This document shows positions 25,126 to 34,337 of a DNA stretch of 47,269 nucleotides, in pieces. Made by a program: the position numbers and the translations under genes. The stretch's first letter is position 1; each line of letters begins with the position of its first letter. The notes under the pieces were generated by a model. That model was not told where the DNA came from and searched no databases. It saw only the letters and a program-made list of their open reading frames with translations. The stretch is taken from assembly GCA_023416515.1 (NCBI GenBank), contig JAEZHP010000073.1, positions 1 to 47,269 of the forward strand. The letters are read 5' to 3'. The DNA is from Pseudomonadota bacterium. GTDB lineage: Bacteria > Pseudomonadota > Alphaproteobacteria > Sphingomonadales > Sphingomonadaceae.

Positions 25126-26562
25126 TTAGGCCGCCGCTGATTTGCTGGAATCCCATCCGGGCGTCGGTTGCGCCGGAGAGGAGACGGGAAATGCCTCGAC
25201 GCTTTCCGTCGGCGCCCGAAGCGGGCGGTCGGAATCGAGGGTGGCGAGGGTGGTAAGCCCTGACTCGAGCGCGTCGACGTCGCGCCGCGCATCGGAGATG
25301 GCGGTCGAAAGCCGGTAGACGGCATCGAGGATGTCGCGCTGGCTGTGCTTGGCCATGACCTGGAGGCGGAAACGCGCCTGACCCTTCGGGACCGCAGGGA
25401 ATTCGACGAGGTTGGCGAGCATTCCCATCGACGGCAGGCGACGGCTGGCGAGCCGCGCAAGCGCCTCGGTGCCCGTCTTCACGCAGACGATCGCGGAGGG
25501 GTCGCCATAGGTCTCGAGGCCGCATTCGCCGAGCAGGCCGCGGAGCAGCTTGATGTTGGTCATCAGCTCGGCGCGAAGAGCAGCGCCTTCCTCGGAGCGG
25601 ATGATGTCGAATGCCTTGCCGACGATCGCTGCGCTCGCCGGCGAAAGGGCGTTGGAGAAGGTGTTGGGCGAGCTGAAGTAGCGCATATACTCCTTCACGC
25701 TCCGGCCCCGCGCGGCGACGAAGCCGCCGTTGGAGGCGAAGGTCTTGGAGAAGCTGCCCATGACCACGTCGACCTTGCCGATCATGTCCTGGATTTCCAG
25801 GAAGCCGCGGCCGGTCGGGCCGAGGTTGCCGAGATCGTGGGCGACGTCGACGAGAAGGGTCGCGCCATATTCGTGGGCGAGCTCCTGAAGCGCCCGGATG
25901 TCGGGCGTGTCCGAATCCATCGAGTAAAGGCTCTCGACGACAAGCAGGATGCCGTTCTCGGTGTCGGTCGAACGGATCTTCGCGAGCTTCTCGCGGGCGC
26001 CCTCGATCTGGTTGTGGCGGAACAGGTGAATGTTCCGGGTCGCCGCCTGAGCGCCTTCCTGGAGGCAGGCGTGGCTCAGCGCATCCATCACGATATAGTC
26101 ATGCGGCCGAACCAGGCCCTTGATCGCGCCGAAGCCGGCCGCCCAGCCGGTCGGGAACAGGGCGACATGATCGTAGCCGAGGAAGTCGGCGATCTTGTCC
26201 TCGAGCGCGATCGACAGCGAGGTGTTGCCGACGAGGGCAGGGGAGCCGGCGCTGTGGACGCCATATTCCCGCATCGTCTCGATCGCGGTCTCAAGGATCA
26301 CCGGATGCGAGTTCAGGCTGAGATAGTCCTGGCTCGCGAAATTCACGCCCTGGAACAGCTGCCCCTCGTCGGTCCGAGCGCTGCAGCGGCTGAACGCGCC
26401 CTGCTCGGTCGAGCGGCCGAGCGGCCACACGCCGGCGGCGCGGCGAGTCTGCTGCCACTCGTAGAACGCCTCGACTCGGGCGAGAAGATCGGCGCCGGGC
26501 AGGTAGCGGAAATCCCGCATGCTGCCGCTGAGCGCGTCGAACTTTGGCTGATTCTGGTCCAT
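25126..26562 (-). CDS. Alpha-oxoamine-synthase-family PLP-dependent acyltransferase
   Basis: A 478-residue fold-type I PLP enzyme of the family that includes 8-amino-7-oxononanoate synthase, serine palmitoyltransferase, CqsA and LqsA. Visible residues: NFASQDYLSLNSHP (74-87), the PLP-stacking His164 in LSHACLQEG, Asp239 in LLVDVAHD, and the Schiff-base Lys273 in GSFSKTFASNGG. The family signature DEAHSxG reads DVAHDLG here, so substrate choice may differ. Such enzymes condense an acyl thioester with an amino acid or related amine. It is not close by eye to canonical Sphingomonas serine palmitoyltransferase (about 420 residues). It neighbours a receiver and histidine kinases, which suggests signal synthesis. 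The ATG at 26562 has AGGA six bases upstream; an ATG at 26583 has no such site. Confidence 0.8.
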   Translation of the reverse strand: MDQNQPKFDALSGSMRDFRYLPGADLLARVEAFYEWQQTRRAAGVWPLGRSTEQGAFSRCSARTDEGQLFQGVNFASQDYLSLNSHPVILETAIETMREYGVHSAGSPALVGNTSLSIALEDKIADFLGYDHVALFPTGWAAGFGAIKGLVRPHDYIVMDALSHACLQEGAQAATRNIHLFRHNQIEGAREKLAKIRSTDTENGILLVVESLYSMDSDTPDIRALQELAHEYGATLLVDVAHDLGNLGPTGRGFLEIQDMIGKVDVVMGSFSKTFASNGGFVAARGRSVKEYMRYFSSPNTFSNALSPASAAIVGKAFDIIRSEEGAALRAELMTNIKLLRGLLGECGLETYGDPSAIVCVKTGTEALARLASRRLPSMGMLANLVEFPAVPKGQARFRLQVMAKHSQRDILDAVYRLSTAISDARRDVDALESGLTTLATLDSDRPLRAPTESVEAFPVSSPAQPTPGWDSSKSAAA

Positions 26563-26641
26563 ATCGTTCCTGAAGCCTGACATTATCGTTCTGAGAGAGG
26601 GTCTAAGGCGCCAAGCGATAAGCTTTGCGCATCAGCCATGG

Positions 26642-27004
26642 TTAACGGGTGTGGAATTCGATCTTCTCGAGCAGCTGCGGCAGCTGCACCGGCTTGGTCT
26701 CGAAATCGACGCAGCCCGCCTCGATGCTCTTCAGCCGGTCGCTCTGCAGAGCGTGGGCGGTGAGGGCGATGATCGGGATGTGAGCGGTGGCCGGGTTGCC
26801 GCGGATTTCCGCGGTCGCTTCCCAGCCGTCCATCTCCCCGAGCGCGACGTCCATCAGGATGACGTCCGGCATCTCGGAACTCGCCATTGCGATCCCCTCG
26901 GGGCCGTCGATCGCGCAGACGACCTCGTAATTCTTCCGCTCGAGGCGGCGCGCGAGCATGTCGCGGTTCATTTCATTGTCTTCGACGATGAGGATCTTGG
27001 TCAT
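26642..27004 (-). CDS. Single-domain response regulator (DivK-like receiver)
   Basis: A 120-residue stand-alone receiver domain. It has the acidic pair in VEDN, the phospho-acceptor Asp in ILMDVAL, the Thr in IIALTAHA and the Lys in ETKPVQ. There is no output domain, so it probably passes phosphate on or acts allosterically, as DivK does. It lies 32 bases downstream of the minus-strand histidine kinase and is probably its partner. The ATG at 27004 has AAGGA upstream. Confidence 0.93.
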   Translation of the reverse strand: MTKILIVEDNEMNRDMLARRLERKNYEVVCAIDGPEGIAMASSEMPDVILMDVALGEMDGWEATAEIRGNPATAHIPIIALTAHALQSDRLKSIEAGCVDFETKPVQLPQLLEKIEFHTR

Positions 27005-27036
27005 TGGTGAATTCCTTGGGCTCCAGGATGCTGCGG

Positions 27037-28443
27037 TCAGGCAGCCATTCCCTGTCGCCGGGATGAAAGGTCTGGGATCGTGAGGAGGGCTGCTGGCTCA
27101 CCGGACGCGGTCGTCACCACCGAGATGTCGCCGCCGAGCAATTGAGCGAGCTTGAAGGCAAGCGCGATCTCGATTCCGGTGGCGCCATATTTGGTCGGCG
27201 ACGCGTCGTCGCTGTGCTCGAACATTTCCTCCATAATCGTAATCGGTTGCGCGACGCCGGTCGGACCCCGCACAACGAACAGTAACGACAGATTTTCGCC
27301 GGACTTGCCGTCCGCGGAAATTTCAAGCGTGCCGGGCTGGCCCTGGTTCGAAGTTCCGGCGGCGAGACGCCTCACAGTGGCCCCCACAGCCGTCCAGTCG
27401 GTCAGAAGCTCGCACGCCTCGCCGGCGATCTTGATGCTGTTGACGTTCCATCCCGGCAGGTCCGCAATGTCCTGGCGCCACGCGTCGAAATGCGCCTCGA
27501 CCGAGCCGGGCCGCGGGTTGAGCGGCATCTTGCCGGCCTCGATCCGCGAATAGGACAGGATGTCGTCGATCAGGCGGAGAAGATCGGAGCCTGCCTTGTG
27601 GACGTGGCCGAGGTCCTGGACCGAGGCCTCGTCATTCTCCGCTTCGGCCTCTTCAAGGAGCAGCTGGCTGTAACCGATGATCGCGTTGAGAGGCGTGCGA
27701 AGCTCGTGGCTCATGCTCGCGACGAAGTCCGCCTTGGCGGCGCTCGCCTGATAGGCGGCCGCGGTCAGGTTGCGGAGGTTGTCGGAGGTCGAGACCAGCG
27801 AGTTCAGCTCGCGCGTGAACTCGCGCTGCTCGTGAAACATCTTCGCGAAATAGAGCGACATCATCGCGAAATAGGTCGCGACCGACGCCATCGAGATCAT
27901 GCCGATGGTCTGGAACCGGTCGAGCTCGACGACGGGAAGGCCGCGCCCGCTGAACACGACTGCCACGAAGATCGCGACGCTTCCGAAAATCTGGACCAGC
28001 AGGATGTCGCGGACCGCGCCCTTCGGTGGAAGGTAGAGGAACGCGAGCAGCGGGAAGATGAGGATCCATGGCAGGAACGGCGAGGCGGTTCCGCCATAGG
28101 AGTAGCATGCCCACAGCACGCAGAAGGTGAGGTTCTGCACCGAAAGGAATGCGAGCGGCTGGTAGCGCTTGGTCAGCTTCAGGGCGATCGGGAAGGCCCA
28201 GAACAGCAGGATCGAGGCGAAGAACACGACCAAGTGGATGTCGCGGGAAATGCCGGTCACCGCCATGTAGAGCGGGATCGTGCTTCCGAGGATCGGACCG
28301 AACGCGTGGCTGATCATGAACATGCGGGCACGGCGGTGGCTTTCCGCGTGCACACGCATCTCGGGCGGGATGAAATAGTCGAGCAGCCCGCTGAGGCTGA
28401 GCCCGCTCCACTGCCGTCTATTCAAAGGTTTAACATGCACCAT
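27037..28443 (-). CDS. Six-helix sensor histidine kinase with degenerate ATPase domain
   Basis: A 468-residue membrane protein. The N-terminal 205 residues contain about six helices after a short amphipathic segment (LLDYFIPPEMR). A HisKA domain follows with the phospho-acceptor His246 in SMSHELRTPLNAIIGYS. The ATPase domain is unusual. The N-box (normally LLNLLSNAxKF) reads VRRLAAGTSN, the DxGxG motif is replaced by GPTGVAQ, and the GGTGLGLAI box reads GATGIEIAL. It probably cannot bind ATP normally and may act as a phosphatase, a scaffold, or a partner phosphorylated by its paralogue across the divergent promoter (28597-29991). The receiver gene follows. Confidence 0.85.
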   Translation of the reverse strand: MVHVKPLNRRQWSGLSLSGLLDYFIPPEMRVHAESHRRARMFMISHAFGPILGSTIPLYMAVTGISRDIHLVVFFASILLFWAFPIALKLTKRYQPLAFLSVQNLTFCVLWACYSYGGTASPFLPWILIFPLLAFLYLPPKGAVRDILLVQIFGSVAIFVAVVFSGRGLPVVELDRFQTIGMISMASVATYFAMMSLYFAKMFHEQREFTRELNSLVSTSDNLRNLTAAAYQASAAKADFVASMSHELRTPLNAIIGYSQLLLEEAEAENDEASVQDLGHVHKAGSDLLRLIDDILSYSRIEAGKMPLNPRPGSVEAHFDAWRQDIADLPGWNVNSIKIAGEACELLTDWTAVGATVRRLAAGTSNQGQPGTLEISADGKSGENLSLLFVVRGPTGVAQPITIMEEMFEHSDDASPTKYGATGIEIALAFKLAQLLGGDISVVTTASGEPAALLTIPDLSSRRQGMAA

Positions 28444-28596
28444 CGCAGTGCCGGCCCCCCGTCTGGATCAACGCTGCGGGCCGTCCCTTGCCCTCGGAAG
28501 GCTGCCTAACCCAAGGTGATTAAGAGCGCGTAAAACCTACCATTCGCCAATTCTTAAGCATCGGGGGTTAGCTGTCCGGCAATTCCCGGGGGCTAT
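28444..28596. other. Divergent intergenic region between two paralogous histidine kinases
   Basis: The 153-base gap must hold the promoters for both the minus-strand kinase-receiver-acyltransferase group and the plus-strand signalling operon. It contains AT-richer patches (GATTAAGAGCG, CAATTCTTAAGCAT), unlike the flanking coding DNA, but I cannot assign -35/-10 boxes with confidence. No gene is seen. Confidence 0.4.
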
Positions 28597-29991
28597 ATGT
28601 ACAAGTCGATCTACCGCTTCATCGATTGGTTCATCCCACCGTCTGCGATGGAGAACCAGTCCGACCGCCTGATGGCTCGGACCTTCGTGCTTCTGCACCT
28701 GGTCGGCCCGGTCATGGGCCACAGCGTCACTTATTTCCTGTCGCAGACGGCGGCCGGCGGAACCTGGCAGTTCTGGGCCACCGAGGCGATGGTGGTGAGC
28801 TTTCTTGCCATCCCGCTGCTTTTGCGTTGGCTGGGCAGCCTTCACCTCGCGGCGCTGGTCAGCGTCCAGGTGCTGGTCGGGCTGAGCCTGTTTGGCTCGT
28901 TCTTCTTCGGCGGGATCAGCTCGCCGCTGCTGCCGTGGTTCCTGATCGCGATGGTTCTCGGCTTCTTCTACCTTGCCGATTCCATCAAGCTCACACTGGT
29001 CGGAGTCGCCTTCCAGCTCACCTGCTTCTTCGGCGCGCGCCTGATGATGGGGCAGTTCCCGGCGCTGATCGAGCCCGAGAGCTTGAAGCTCGTCAACACC
29101 TTCTCGATCCTCGCCGCGCTCGCCTACATGACCCTGCTCTGTCTCTATTACGAGACGGTGATGCGGATCAGTCTCAACCTCGAGCAGGAGACGATCGACC
29201 AGAGGGGCAAGCTCGAGGCGCTTCGCGAGGCGATGCGTGCGGCCGAGCTCGCGAGCACGCGTAAGTCGATCTTCCTCGCCAAGATGAGCCACGAGCTGCG
29301 CACGCCGCTCAATGCGGTGATCGGCTATGCCGAGATGCTCCGCGAGACGTTCGAGGAGCAGCCGAACGCGAGCCGCAAGATGAAGGATCTCGACCGGATC
29401 CACGCCGCGGGCCGCCACCTGCTGGCGCTCGTCAACGACGTCATCGACCTGTCTTCCATCGAATCGAACCGGATCGAGCTGTCGACTCAGCCGGTCGTCC
29501 TCAAGTCGCTGGTCGAAGAGGTGATCGCGACCGCTTCGCCGCTGATCAGCAAGCGCGACAACCATATGATCGTCGAGATGCCCGAGGATCTCGGGACGCT
29601 CGAGCTCGACGCGCTCAAGATCCGCCAGTCGCTGCTCAACCTGCTCAGCAACGCAGCGAAGTTCACGACCAAGGGCACGATCACCCTGACGGTGCTCGCC
29701 AACCAGACCAGGAACGGCGAATTCCTCGTCCTAGAGGTCACCGACGACGGCATCGGCATCCCACCCGAGAGCCTTCGGCGAATCTTCGAGGATTTCCGCC
29801 AGGCCGAGAACGACACCGTCAGCAAGTTCGGCGGCACCGGCCTCGGTCTCGCGCTCACCAAGCGCTTTTGCCAGATGATGGGCGGCACGATCGAAGTCCG
29901 CTCGCAGCGCGGCGTCGGATCGAGCTTCCGGATCGAGATTCCGATGGTTCGGCTGCAGCGCCGCGAGGGGGACGTCTCGCAGGCGGCCTGA
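28597..29991 (+). CDS. Six-helix sensor histidine kinase
   Basis: A 464-residue kinase with the same plan as the divergent gene at 27037-28443. An N-terminal WFIPPSAME segment is followed by about six helices (25-195) with the shared SSPLLPWFLI motif, then a HisKA with His232 in KMSHELRTPLNAVIGYA. It ends in a complete ATPase: N-box SLLNLLSNAAKF, DDGIGIP, and GGTGLGLALTKRF. It should be an active kinase. Paralogy of the sensor region suggests that both detect the same kind of ligand, perhaps a hydrophobic one. The stop overlaps the next start by one base (TGATG). Confidence 0.92.
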   Translation: MYKSIYRFIDWFIPPSAMENQSDRLMARTFVLLHLVGPVMGHSVTYFLSQTAAGGTWQFWATEAMVVSFLAIPLLLRWLGSLHLAALVSVQVLVGLSLFGSFFFGGISSPLLPWFLIAMVLGFFYLADSIKLTLVGVAFQLTCFFGARLMMGQFPALIEPESLKLVNTFSILAALAYMTLLCLYYETVMRISLNLEQETIDQRGKLEALREAMRAAELASTRKSIFLAKMSHELRTPLNAVIGYAEMLRETFEEQPNASRKMKDLDRIHAAGRHLLALVNDVIDLSSIESNRIELSTQPVVLKSLVEEVIATASPLISKRDNHMIVEMPEDLGTLELDALKIRQSLLNLLSNAAKFTTKGTITLTVLANQTRNGEFLVLEVTDDGIGIPPESLRRIFEDFRQAENDTVSKFGGTGLGLALTKRFCQMMGGTIEVRSQRGVGSSFRIEIPMVRLQRREGDVSQAA

Positions 29992-31976
29992 TGATGAATT
30001 CGAAGATGAAATGGCCATACATGAAGCATGATGCCCGCGCCCACGACGAGTTCGCGGGTGCCTCGGCGCTGCGCCGGAGCGTGCATCGTTCTGTCGCCCG
30101 GCTGATGCGCCGGCTGGTTTGGGCGCTTGTGCTTGTCTCCGTTGCGGGCGGGTCTTTCGTGTTCTTCGCGAGCGGAGCTCCGTGTCCGTCATGGGCAGTG
30201 CTGGTCGGAATGGTCGCGGCGGGAGCCGTGACGGGACTGATCATGGTCGGCCCGGTCGCAGGCTCGGTTTCGCGCCTCGCCGCACGTCCGATCGAGCTCA
30301 TCCTCGCACAGCCGGATCTGGCCCAGGATATCGGCGACGAAGAGTTGCACTGGCAGCGCGGAAAAGCCCTGAGCCGCGCCGAGATCGACAGCGACCTCGG
30401 AGTGATCAGCCGCCTTCTTCGCCGCGCGACCCGCCGTTCGCGGGAAACCTTGCTGGAGCTCGAGACGGCCCGCGAGGAAGCCAAGCAGCAGAATATCGCT
30501 CAATCCCAGTTCCTCGCCAAGATGAGCCACGAGCTGCGGACGCCGCTCAACGCCATCCTCGGCTACGCCATGCTTCTGCAGGAGGATGCCTCTGAAATCG
30601 GCAACCAGACCGCGGTGGCCGATCTCGATCGAATCCAGCTTGCCGGCCGAAACTTGCTCGGAGTCATCAACGATATTCTCGACCATGCCCGGATCGAGGC
30701 GGGGAAGACGAAGTTCGAGCGCTGCGTGATCGACGTCCGCGAGCTTGCCGAGGCTGCGGTCGCGGCCTGTCCGACCGACCAGCGCAACGGCAACAGCTTC
30801 GCCCTCGACGTGTCGGAGGCGATCAGCATCATGGTCGGCGACGCCGGCAAGGTTCGCCAGTGCCTGCTCAACCTGCTCAGCAACGCCTTCAAGTTCACGA
30901 AGAACGGCGAGGTCTCGCTGACCATCGTTCCTGCCACTTGCGGGGCCGGGTCGGGAGTGAGCTTCATCGTCCGGGACACCGGCATAGGCATCAACCCCGC
31001 CGACCTCACCCATCTCTTCGATGCCTTCAGCCAGATCGAGGACGGCCATAGCCGCCGCTTCGGCGGTTCGGGGCTCGGTCTCGCCATCACCCGCCGCCTC
31101 GCGCGGATGATGGGCGGCGACTGCACGGTCCACAGCGTCGAGGGCGGGGGCTCGACCTTCTGCCTGACGCTTCCGCTCAGCCTCAACGGCAAGGCGGAGG
31201 GCGACGACGCTCGAGCCAGCCCGTCCACTCATCCTCTGCCGGTGAGAAAGTCCGACAGGAGCGTGCTCGTCATCGACGACGACGACGCCGCGATCGACCT
31301 GATGCGGCGCTGGGCGGAGCGAATGGGCTACGACGTCTTCGCCGCCCATGACGGCGAGACGGGCCTGGAGATGGCGCGCAACCACCGGCCGGACCTCATC
31401 CTGCTGGACGCGCTGCTGCCCGGCATTTCCGGCTATGACGTCCTCGTCGAGCTTCGCGCCGACGAGACTCTGAGCCGCACTCCGGTGATCCTGATCACCG
31501 TTGACGACGACAGGCCCCGCGGCCTTGCCGCCGGCGCGTCCGAATATCTACGCAAGCCGATCCGCGAGACCCAGCTCCGCTCGGTGATGGAGCTCTACAG
31601 CGGCAAGGTGACGGGCGACATCCTCGTCATCGAAGACGACGACGATTCCGCCGAGCTGATCAAGCGCAGCGTCGAGCAGATCGGTTTCTCGACCCGCCGC
31701 GCGATCGACGGCCTGCAGGGAGTCGAGATGGCTTCGGCCGCCCCGCCGGCGGCGATCGTCCTCGATCTCGCGATGCCCGGTCTCGACGGCTTCGGAGTCA
31801 TCGAGAGGCTGTCGGCCGACGACAAGCTCATGCACATTCCGTTGATCATCGTGTCCGGCTGCGACGTGAGCCTCAGCCAGCATCAGGCACTTGCCGCGGC
31901 AGGCTACCGCTTCTTCGCCAAGGGCTTCTCGACCCCCCGCGAGATCGCCGAGTCGCTTCGGGAGATGGTCGCGTGA
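29991..31976 (+). CDS. Hybrid histidine kinase with two receiver domains
   Basis: A 661-residue protein. Two helices near 43-62 and 68-92 enclose a very small external loop, so sensing is probably in the membrane or cytoplasmic. HisKA has His180 in KMSHELRTPLNAILGYA. The ATPase is complete (LLNLLSNAFKF, DTGIGI, GGSGLGLAITRRL). Two receivers follow, REC1 (about 460-580, acceptor Asp in LILLDALLPG) and REC2 (about 585-661, acceptor in IVLDLAMPG). The start is set at 29991, in the stop of the upstream kinase; a second ATG follows at once. The next receiver gene begins within this gene's stop. Confidence 0.92.
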   Translation: MMNSKMKWPYMKHDARAHDEFAGASALRRSVHRSVARLMRRLVWALVLVSVAGGSFVFFASGAPCPSWAVLVGMVAAGAVTGLIMVGPVAGSVSRLAARPIELILAQPDLAQDIGDEELHWQRGKALSRAEIDSDLGVISRLLRRATRRSRETLLELETAREEAKQQNIAQSQFLAKMSHELRTPLNAILGYAMLLQEDASEIGNQTAVADLDRIQLAGRNLLGVINDILDHARIEAGKTKFERCVIDVRELAEAAVAACPTDQRNGNSFALDVSEAISIMVGDAGKVRQCLLNLLSNAFKFTKNGEVSLTIVPATCGAGSGVSFIVRDTGIGINPADLTHLFDAFSQIEDGHSRRFGGSGLGLAITRRLARMMGGDCTVHSVEGGGSTFCLTLPLSLNGKAEGDDARASPSTHPLPVRKSDRSVLVIDDDDAAIDLMRRWAERMGYDVFAAHDGETGLEMARNHRPDLILLDALLPGISGYDVLVELRADETLSRTPVILITVDDDRPRGLAAGASEYLRKPIRETQLRSVMELYSGKVTGDILVIEDDDDSAELIKRSVEQIGFSTRRAIDGLQGVEMASAAPPAAIVLDLAMPGLDGFGVIERLSADDKLMHIPLIIVSGCDVSLSQHQALAAAGYRFFAKGFSTPREIAESLREMVA

Positions 31977-32482
31977 GCGCGCCTGCTTCCCATAACAGCG
32001 CAAGCAAGCTGATCCTCGTCGTCGACGACGTCGAGGACAACCGCCTGATCCTCGACCGGGCCCTCAGGAGCAGCGGCTACTCCACTGAGCTGGCGGAGAG
32101 CGGAAGCCAGGCGCTGTCGATGATTTCGGCGCAGCTGCCCGACATGGTCCTGCTCGACTGGATGATGCCGGGCCTGTCGGGTCTCGAGACGCTGCGCGCA
32201 ATCCGCGAGACCTATCCGAAATCCAAGCTGCCGGTGATCATGTGCACCGCGATCGGCGAGGAGATGTCGGTCGTCTCCGCGATTGGCGAGGGCGCCAACG
32301 ACTATATGGTCAAGCCGATCAGCATCCCGATCCTTCGCGCTCGGATGGCGGTCCATTTCGAGCAGCGTTCGGTCATCGACACATTGGGGAGCGCCAAGGA
32401 AGCCGCGGAGCGCCGGCTGTCGGAGCAGACACGAGCCCTGCTCGGGCTAGACGGCTCGCCGCCGGCGCCGAGGCCGCAATAG
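31973..32482 (+). CDS. Response regulator receiver protein
   Basis: A 169-residue receiver protein without a recognised output domain. It shows the acidic pair in VVDDVEDN, the acceptor Asp in VLLDWMMPG and the conserved Lys in MVKPIS. A 40-residue charged helical tail follows. The start is GTG at 31973, overlapping the hybrid kinase stop (GTGA). It may carry the phosphate from the hybrid kinase to the GGDEF-EAL protein, which begins 3 bases after its stop. Confidence 0.93.
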   Translation: MSAPASHNSASKLILVVDDVEDNRLILDRALRSSGYSTELAESGSQALSMISAQLPDMVLLDWMMPGLSGLETLRAIRETYPKSKLPVIMCTAIGEEMSVVSAIGEGANDYMVKPISIPILRARMAVHFEQRSVIDTLGSAKEAAERRLSEQTRALLGLDGSPPAPRPQ

Positions 32483-32485
32483 GCC

Positions 32486-33967
32486 ATGGGTCCTTCGGCA
32501 TCAGCCTGGCTTCAATGGGTGTCGGTGGCGCTCGCCTGCCTCGCCACGGCCTTCGCGATCATCGCCGCATACCGCTCTCGAATCCGCCGGAAGCGGTACG
32601 AGCGAGTCGTCGACGAATGCGAGGAGCTTCGGGTCAGGCTCAGCCGAGATGCGCTCACCGGGCTGATGAATCGCGCAGCCTTCGACGTCGCGCTCGACGA
32701 CTTGACCGGAGACGCGCCGCGCTGCGGCACGGTGGCGATCATCTTCTTCGACCTCGATCGCTTCAAGGACGTCAACGACACCCTGGGTCACAAGGTCGGC
32801 GACAATCTTCTTGTCGAAGTCGCCCGCCGCGCCGGCACGGTGCTCGACGACGCGACCGCTTTCGCCCGGCTCGGCGGGGATGAATTCGCCGCGATCCTGC
32901 CCCATGCCGGGTCGCGCCGGCCGGAAGATTATGGCCGGGCGATCGCCGAGGTGATCAACGAGCCCTTCCTGATCGACGGGCATCGGGTGGACGTCGCCGC
33001 CTCCGTCGGAATCGCGGTCGGGGACGCGGTGCTCGACGACGGCCATGAGCTGCTTCGCCGTGCCGACGTCGCGATGTATGAAGCCAAGGGATCGGGCCGC
33101 GGCGGCTACCGCATGTTCGACGACATGCTGAGCGGCCGGCAGGTTCGCGAAAGCTCGATCCGGGCAGAGCTCAACTCGGCGATGACAGAGGAGGCGTTCG
33201 AGCTTCACTACCAGCCGATCGTCGAAGCGCGGACCGGCCTCCTCAGCAGCGTCGAAGCGCTGCTCAGGCCACAGTCGCGGGCGCTTCGCGAGGTTTCGAT
33301 CGAGAAGGTCATTTCCGTGGCGGAGGCGAGCGGGCAGATCATGCCGCTGACCGACTGGACTCTGGACACCGCGCTCCGCACCATCGAGGCGTTCGGAAAC
33401 CTTCCGGTCGCCGTCAACATTTCGCCGGTCTATTTCCGCCGCCAGGATTTCGTTCACCGGGTGATCCAGCGGCTGGTCGCGTCCGGAACCCGGCCGGAGC
33501 TGCTCACCATCGAGGTCACCGAGGGCGTGCTGATCGCCGACATCGCCTCGGCGCGCCAGTCGATCGACCGGCTTCGCGAGGTCGGGGTGAGGGTGTTCCT
33601 CGACGATTTCGGAACCGGCTTCTCGTCGCTGAGCTACCTCCAGCATTTCGAGCTGGACGGCCTTAAGCTCGACAAGTCCTTCCTTCGCGAGCTCGGCGAC
33701 AAGAAGAGGTCGACCCAGATCATCCGATCGATCATCGATTTCGGCCACAGCCTCGACATGCAGGTGGTGGTGGAAGGTGTCGAGAGCGACTGGCAGGGGA
33801 GGCTGCTCCAGCTGCTCGGATGCGACTACCTGCAAGGCTACGATATCGGCGTGCCGATGCCGCTTGCCGAGATGCATGCATTTCGGGAGCGCGCCGCGCT
33901 TGGGCCGCTTCTCGATTTCGGCGCGATCGGCGCGGACGTCGCCGACGGCCTCAAGAGGGCAAGCTGA
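32486..33967 (+). CDS. GGDEF-EAL c-di-GMP turnover protein
   Basis: A 493-residue protein with one N-terminal membrane helix (about 9-30). The GGDEF domain keeps RLGGDEFAA (GGDEF at 130-134), but the product-inhibition RxxD site upstream is absent (DDAT there). The EAL domain has EALLR (257-261), VNIS, EVTEG, DDFGTGFSSLSYL, KLDKSFL and VVVEGVES, so the phosphodiesterase centre looks complete. It could make or break cyclic-di-GMP. The position at the end of the phosphorelay suggests it is the output. Confidence 0.95.
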   Translation: MGPSASAWLQWVSVALACLATAFAIIAAYRSRIRRKRYERVVDECEELRVRLSRDALTGLMNRAAFDVALDDLTGDAPRCGTVAIIFFDLDRFKDVNDTLGHKVGDNLLVEVARRAGTVLDDATAFARLGGDEFAAILPHAGSRRPEDYGRAIAEVINEPFLIDGHRVDVAASVGIAVGDAVLDDGHELLRRADVAMYEAKGSGRGGYRMFDDMLSGRQVRESSIRAELNSAMTEEAFELHYQPIVEARTGLLSSVEALLRPQSRALREVSIEKVISVAEASGQIMPLTDWTLDTALRTIEAFGNLPVAVNISPVYFRRQDFVHRVIQRLVASGTRPELLTIEVTEGVLIADIASARQSIDRLREVGVRVFLDDFGTGFSSLSYLQHFELDGLKLDKSFLRELGDKKRSTQIIRSIIDFGHSLDMQVVVEGVESDWQGRLLQLLGCDYLQGYDIGVPMPLAEMHAFRERAALGPLLDFGAIGADVADGLKRAS

Positions 33968-34026
33968 TCGCAGCCTTCATCTATCGGTAAGTCAGTCGCG
34001 CTATAGGCTGGGCGCCTGGAGGATCC

Positions 34027-34302
34027 ATGAGTTCGCAAATGGCCGAGGACACACGATACATCTCCCGCCCGCCGCGGTGGGAATGCACCGGCGAGATCGT
34101 CGTCGTCGACGAGAGCGGTCGCGAGCTGATGGGCCGGCTCGGCAACATCTCAGAAGGCGGCTTCATGGCCGAGTGCGAGCAGAAGATCCCCAATGGATCG
34201 ATCGTCGAGACGATTTTGCCCGATCGTGGCCGGGTCCGCGCCGAGGTCCGCTGGGTGCTCGGCTGGCGCTTCGGTGCGATGATCCTTCCCGACGCGCAGT
34301 AG
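34027..34302 (+). CDS. PilZ domain protein
   Basis: A 91-residue single PilZ domain, a c-di-GMP receptor. The N-terminal RYISRPPRW matches the RxxxR motif and GNISEGGF matches (D/N)xSxxG. A strong ribosome site GGAGGATCC precedes the ATG. It follows the GGDEF-EAL gene by 59 bases and would read the c-di-GMP level set there. Targets are not deducible. Confidence 0.9.
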   Translation: MSSQMAEDTRYISRPPRWECTGEIVVVDESGRELMGRLGNISEGGFMAECEQKIPNGSIVETILPDRGRVRAEVRWVLGWRFGAMILPDAQ

Positions 34303-34337
34303 CAGCGCCGGCCGCGTGATTGGCGGCCTGTGGAACC

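Noticed and set aside
25126..26562. Canonical sphingomonad serine palmitoyltransferase
   Set aside because: The length is 478 rather than about 420, the DEAHS signature is changed and no acyl carrier protein gene adjoins; only the family can be claimed.
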